Source of the DNA: Clostridia bacterium
GTDB taxonomy: Bacteria; Bacillota; Clostridia; Christensenellales; Borkfalkiaceae
Length of the DNA stretch: 64,000 nucleotides
Assembly: GCA_900764105.1 (NCBI GenBank)
Contig: CAAFMS010000014.1
Location: 23,199 to 87,198, forward strand
Direction: 5' to 3'
Shown here: piece after piece, positions 60,967 to 64,000 of the stretch
How the letters are laid out: each line of letters begins with the position of its first letter
Position numbering within the stretch: the first letter of the stretch is position 1
Program-made: the position numbers and the translations under genes
The notes under the pieces: generated by a model
What the model was told of the DNA's origin: nothing
Databases searched by the model: none
The model's input: the letters and a program-made list of their open reading frames with translations, nothing else

Positions 60967-62619
60967 TTAATATGAATTATACTGCGGTAAATTGATTGCG
61001 CCTACGAATTTGTAGATAATTTCTACTTCCTGCATTTTTCTCCCGTCGTATTTCTCGGTTTCGCCGATATAAATCTTTTCAATGAAACTGTTGAGAATTT
61101 CCGGCGTCAACTCTTCGATTTCCGTGTAACTTTTTACAACTTTCAGAAACTTCGAGAGTTTTTCTTCGTCCTGAACCGATGAAGCAAGAGCATTTTGCAA
61201 CTCTTGGATTTTTGTTTTCAGATCGTTACCTTCGTCCTCGTAAGATTTTGCAAGAAAGTCAAATCGTTCGTCGGCGATTCTGCCACATACGTTATCTTCG
61301 TAAAGTTTACGGATAATTTTGCCGATTTCTTCTTGCCTTTCGGAAAGCCGTTTTAATTCGGCTTTCGTTTTAGACTGAAACTTTACCGTTTCTTTTTTAG
61401 AACCGGACAAATATTCGTCCGTAAATTCTTTTTCGTGAAACAAGACATGTTCGCATACTTTTTGCAAATCTTCTTTAACTATCGTTTCAAGGTCGGACAC
61501 CAAAATTCGGTGGCAGCTACACAATCCTTTCTTTTTCTTGCGATAGGTCGCACAGGAAAAATTGTCCATTTTCCTGTTTCGTGCTACGCGCTGAATCGTT
61601 AAATGATTTCCGCAGTCGGCACAGTAAAGCAAGCCCGAAAACATATTCGGCTCATTGTATTTTGTGCGGGCGCGTTTTACTTTTCGCATTTGTTGCACCG
61701 TTTCAAAAGTTTTCTCATCTATAATCGGCTCTTGCGTATTACGGTAGATTATCCAATCTGCCTTTGGCAAACGAATTTGCTTTTTTGTTTTATAGGATTT
61801 TACTGCCGTCTGAAAATTTACTGTATGTCCCGCGTATGCCGTTTGATCTAAAATATATTTAATGCTCATCGAATCCCATATTTCGGGGTATTCGCTTCTT
61901 GCATTGGTTTTAATTCCTCGATTCATATAATACAGTATAGGCGTTTCAATTTTTTCTTCCGTTAATTTGTGCCCGATTTCCGAAATGCGATAACCGTCAA
62001 CATACATTTGGAAAATTCGCCTTACAGTAGCCGCGGCTTCTTCGTCTATAATCCATTTTTCTTTGTCGTTCGGATCTTTTTTATATCCGAACGGGGGATT
62101 AGTCGTAAGATGTTTACCGGAATTTCCTTTTGCCTTGAATACGGCGCGAATTTTCTTCGACGTATCTCTTGCATACCACTCATTGAATACGTTTTTGAAC
62201 GGCGTCAGGTCGTTTTCTGTCTGAATATTGCTGTCCACGTTATCGTTGATCGCAATAAAGCGAATGTCAAGATTCGAGAAATATATTTCGGTGTAATATC
62301 CGACCATTATGTAATCTCTGCCGAATCGCGACATATCTTTTACGATAACCGTAGAAATTTTGCCTTCTTCCGCGTCAGCCATCATTCGCTGAAAGTCGGG
62401 GCGGTTGAAATTCGTACCCGAAAAGCCGTCGTCAACGTAGAATTCAATATTGGTAAAGCCGTGTTCTTTCGCATATTTTGCGAGAATTTCTTTTTGATGA
62501 ACGATACTGTTGCTATCTCCGACAAGGTCGTCGTCTTTGGATAATCTTGCGTATAATGCCGTTACGTCACCTCCGTAATTGTATTTTTTGTTATTTTTAA
62601 TCGCCGTTTGTCCTATCAT
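60967..62619 (-). CDS. Large serine recombinase (TndX/TnpX type)
   Basis: 550 residues. The N-terminal resolvase domain (about 15-165) has TALYARLSKDDD, with the nucleophilic Ser in LSKDD; VDDGFSGTNFNRPDFQRM and VKDMSRFGRDYI are also typical. A recombinase domain follows (about 190-300). A zinc ribbon with CADCGNHLT and CATYRKKKKGLCSCHRI is at about 340-385. Then a coiled coil (about 420-500) and a C-terminal tail. It integrates and excises DNA between short att sites. Its start overlaps the small gene upstream by 4 bp. Confidence 0.95.
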   Translation of the reverse strand: MIGQTAIKNNKKYNYGGDVTALYARLSKDDDLVGDSNSIVHQKEILAKYAKEHGFTNIEFYVDDGFSGTNFNRPDFQRMMADAEEGKISTVIVKDMSRFGRDYIMVGYYTEIYFSNLDIRFIAINDNVDSNIQTENDLTPFKNVFNEWYARDTSKKIRAVFKAKGNSGKHLTTNPPFGYKKDPNDKEKWIIDEEAAATVRRIFQMYVDGYRISEIGHKLTEEKIETPILYYMNRGIKTNARSEYPEIWDSMSIKYILDQTAYAGHTVNFQTAVKSYKTKKQIRLPKADWIIYRNTQEPIIDEKTFETVQQMRKVKRARTKYNEPNMFSGLLYCADCGNHLTIQRVARNRKMDNFSCATYRKKKKGLCSCHRILVSDLETIVKEDLQKVCEHVLFHEKEFTDEYLSGSKKETVKFQSKTKAELKRLSERQEEIGKIIRKLYEDNVCGRIADERFDFLAKSYEDEGNDLKTKIQELQNALASSVQDEEKLSKFLKVVKSYTEIEELTPEILNSFIEKIYIGETEKYDGRKMQEVEIIYKFVGAINLPQYNSY

Positions 62620-62840
62620 AATTGTTTACCTCCGTTATGCGGCAAACAGCGAGTTCGTACCGGTTCGCCCGATTGTATCCGCGCGCTTTTGCGGGTTATC
62701 AGGCGTTTCATAATATCGAGCGGAGTATCTGTTGCGCCGAGTTGTTCCCGCGCTACCACAACGAAGGTTTTATCTCCGATGGGGTGATACTCTAATCTGT
62801 AGTTGTAATCGTTTTCTTGTCTTTTAGCCGTGTTTTCCGT
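62616..62840 (-). CDS. Small element protein without a normal start codon
   Basis: A 74-codon frame whose TGA overlaps the recombinase ATG (ATGA). The product contains YNYRLEYHPIGDKTFVVVAR and TPLDIMKRLITRKSARI. It resembles TnpW-like small proteins that precede large serine recombinases, which I recall only roughly. An ideal AAGGAG (62850-62855) sits upstream, but no ATG, GTG or TTG is in frame after it: the codons read ATT, ATA, TTT, ACG. The end 62840 is placed at the ACG; translation may start there or at ATA. Confidence 0.6.
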   Translation of the reverse strand, partial: TENTAKRQENDYNYRLEYHPIGDKTFVVVAREQLGATDTPLDIMKRLITRKSARIQSGEPVRTRCLPHNGGKQL

Positions 62841-62895
62841 AAATATAATCTCCTTATCAATGATTTATTTACGCAAAACGGCAGGAAGCGGCGGC

Positions 62896-63120
62896 TTATA
62901 ATTTGCCGTCTTTTTTCATATTTTTTAAGGCTTCATAGCCTTCTTTTATCAACCGGACTTTCGTAATTCCGTTTTCTTTGAGAAAAGTGTTTATCTCATC
63001 ATATAAGGCTCTCGGTATCATCGTTCCGAAATTGCCGCTCGCTTGCTTTCTCTTTTCCTTATTTTTTTCCTCATACTTCCTGCGCGTTTTACGCACGGGA
63101 GTATCTTCTTTCCGTTCCAT
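62896..63120 (-). CDS. Small basic protein of the mobile element
   Basis: 74 residues from MERKEDTP, with GGAGG 11 nt upstream; the frame extends to 63195 without a better start. The N-terminal half is strongly basic (TRRKYEEKNKEKRK), and the C-terminal half is a helical segment with RALYDEINTFLKENGITKVR. The pattern suggests a DNA-binding accessory (ribbon-helix-helix or relaxosome type), but I cannot assign a family. Confidence 0.65.
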   Translation of the reverse strand: MERKEDTPVRKTRRKYEEKNKEKRKQASGNFGTMIPRALYDEINTFLKENGITKVRLIKEGYEALKNMKKDGKL

Positions 63121-63222
63121 TAAGTTAAACCTCCGAAAATATAAAATCGTATTGATACATATTATAACGATTTTATGTTCCGAAGTCAAGCTCATTTTAT
63201 GAACGGGGCAGAAAATATCCCT

Positions 63223-64000
63223 TTAATTTTTGTAGTTGTTGTTTTTGCCTTGTTTTTCTTGCTTTTTGCGTTCTTCTTCGATTTCCGCTTCTATCTGTTG
63301 CAATCGCGGGACTTGCCGAACGACGTCGGGAGTAAAGAGCGAAAGAACGGAATCGAAAAAATTATTGATTGTTTTTGGCTTTCCGTGGATTATACGCCGA
63401 TATTCCGTCGGATTCGTCCTTGCAAGTTCTTTGCCGACGTTTGTATAGTGCGAATTATTGTCCTTTTCCTTTTGCAGAGTTTCTGCTTTTCGGATGTATT
63501 CAAGCGTTTCGTCCATAGCCTTTGTAAGCCGCTTTGAAAGGTCGGCGTTGTTTGCCGTTAAAGCGATTACTTGCTCTTGTAACTTTCCGCGTTTCCGTGG
63601 AATATTTCCGCTTTTTGCCTCGGTTAAAGCGTCTGCATAAACTTGCTTTTCTTTCTGTACGGCTTCGGCTTGCTCGATTATCTTTTTTGCCTTAAATTCT
63701 GCGGTGGAAAGGTGTTTCTTCTGACTGCCTTCTTTTCCGCGCTGTAAGCCCCAACGTTTTCCGACTGATTCGTAAAAATCTGTCTGCAACTGTTGCAGTT
63801 GCGGTTTATCGAAAAGTTGTTTACTGCAAAGTCTGGCGTCTTTTGTTATGGGCATCAGGTTTAAGTGCATATGCGGCGTTGTTTCGTCGGTATGCACTAC
63901 CGCCGCGATAACGTTTTCTTCGCCGTAACGTTCCGCAAAAAATTTGTAGCAGTCCGAAAAAAAGTTATATTGTTCTATCTTGGCTAATCCGTCGAAAAAA
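63223..64000 (-). CDS. MobV-type relaxase (Mob/Pre), 5' end outside window
   Basis: At least 258 codons, open to the right edge. The visible part holds the relaxase metal-binding signature HTDETTPHMHLNLMPI, with the catalytic upstream region missing, followed by a long charged coiled-coil C-terminus. In MobV proteins this nicks the transfer origin and guides conjugative transfer of mobilizable plasmids and elements. An internal GTG at 63897 is not the start: the frame continues upstream with YGEENVIAAVVHTDE. A basic tail (KKQEKQGKNNNYKN) ends it. Confidence 0.92.
   Translation of the reverse strand, partial: FFDGLAKIEQYNFFSDCYKFFAERYGEENVIAAVVHTDETTPHMHLNLMPITKDARLCSKQLFDKPQLQQLQTDFYESVGKRWGLQRGKEGSQKKHLSTAEFKAKKIIEQAEAVQKEKQVYADALTEAKSGNIPRKRGKLQEQVIALTANNADLSKRLTKAMDETLEYIRKAETLQKEKDNNSHYTNVGKELARTNPTEYRRIIHGKPKTINNFFDSVLSLFTPDVVRQVPRLQQIEAEIEEERKKQEKQGKNNNYKN

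Larger units (their letters stand above)
60880..64000. mobile_element. Integrative/mobilizable element, left end (continues past window)
   Basis: A large serine recombinase, a small coupled gene, a small basic protein and a MobV relaxase, all minus strand, follow the spo0A terminator. This is the content of Tn4451/TndX-like or MobV-carrying mobilizable elements of gut Firmicutes. Cargo, if any, lies beyond the right edge. Confidence 0.75.

Overview
The window looks like the replication-origin region of a low-to-middle-GC, probably anaerobic Firmicutes (Clostridia-type) chromosome. Evidence: a Spo0A sporulation regulator, an AddAB rather than RecBCD nuclease, a Gram-positive YidC/Jag pair downstream of rpmH-rnpA, many lipoproteins, a PadR/DUF1700/DUF4097 cassette and a glycyl radical enzyme. 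No gene names the species; an uncultured gut Clostridia lineage is my inference.

Left part (1-17 kb), carbohydrate locus. The end of a GH20-type hexosaminidase faces a minus-strand operon (13060 down to 775). The operon encodes a 1328-residue multidomain surface protein, an overlooked 39-residue protein, a second surface protein sharing the same repeated beta domain, a sugar ABC transporter (binding protein and two permeases, no ATPase), a secreted tyrosine-phosphatase-like lipoprotein, and a lipoprotein repeating the C-terminal domain of the 1328-residue protein. A divergent AraC regulator and a GH78 alpha-L-rhamnosidase follow. Then come a tRNA-Leu with two decayed copies of its 3' end, and a ferritin-like protein.

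Middle (19-36 kb), housekeeping: padR-DUF1700-DUF4097 (with a near-perfect parS-like site), gltX, pepV and two small genes, pheS-pheT-DUF896, SDR-thyA-folA-cupin-membrane protein, and yigZ-recX-birA. The gaps hold three families of structured interspersed repeats.

Origin segment (36.5-45 kb): a minus-strand run dnaN, then rpmH-rnpA-yidD-yidC-jag, and rsmG on the plus strand. Between dnaN and rsmG lies an AT-rich gap with three perfect DnaA boxes, a strong oriC candidate. dnaA is not beside it. rng-acyl-ACP thioesterase-HNH follow on the minus strand.

Right part (45-64 kb): a lipoprotein, addB-addA, an SGNH hydrolase beside a fragment of another, a minus-strand operon of a diol-dehydratase-type glycyl radical enzyme with its activase and a PduO-like protein, spo0A, and the edge of an integrative/mobilizable element (large serine recombinase, small coupled gene without a normal start codon, basic protein, MobV relaxase running off the end). 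The rhamnosidase and the diol-dehydratase-type enzyme would fit together if rhamnose is fermented through 1,2-propanediol; this is inference.

Three genes (araC, rsmG, addB) have a promoter whose -10 box ends exactly 6 nt before the ATG and no Shine-Dalgarno sequence, suggesting leaderless mRNAs.
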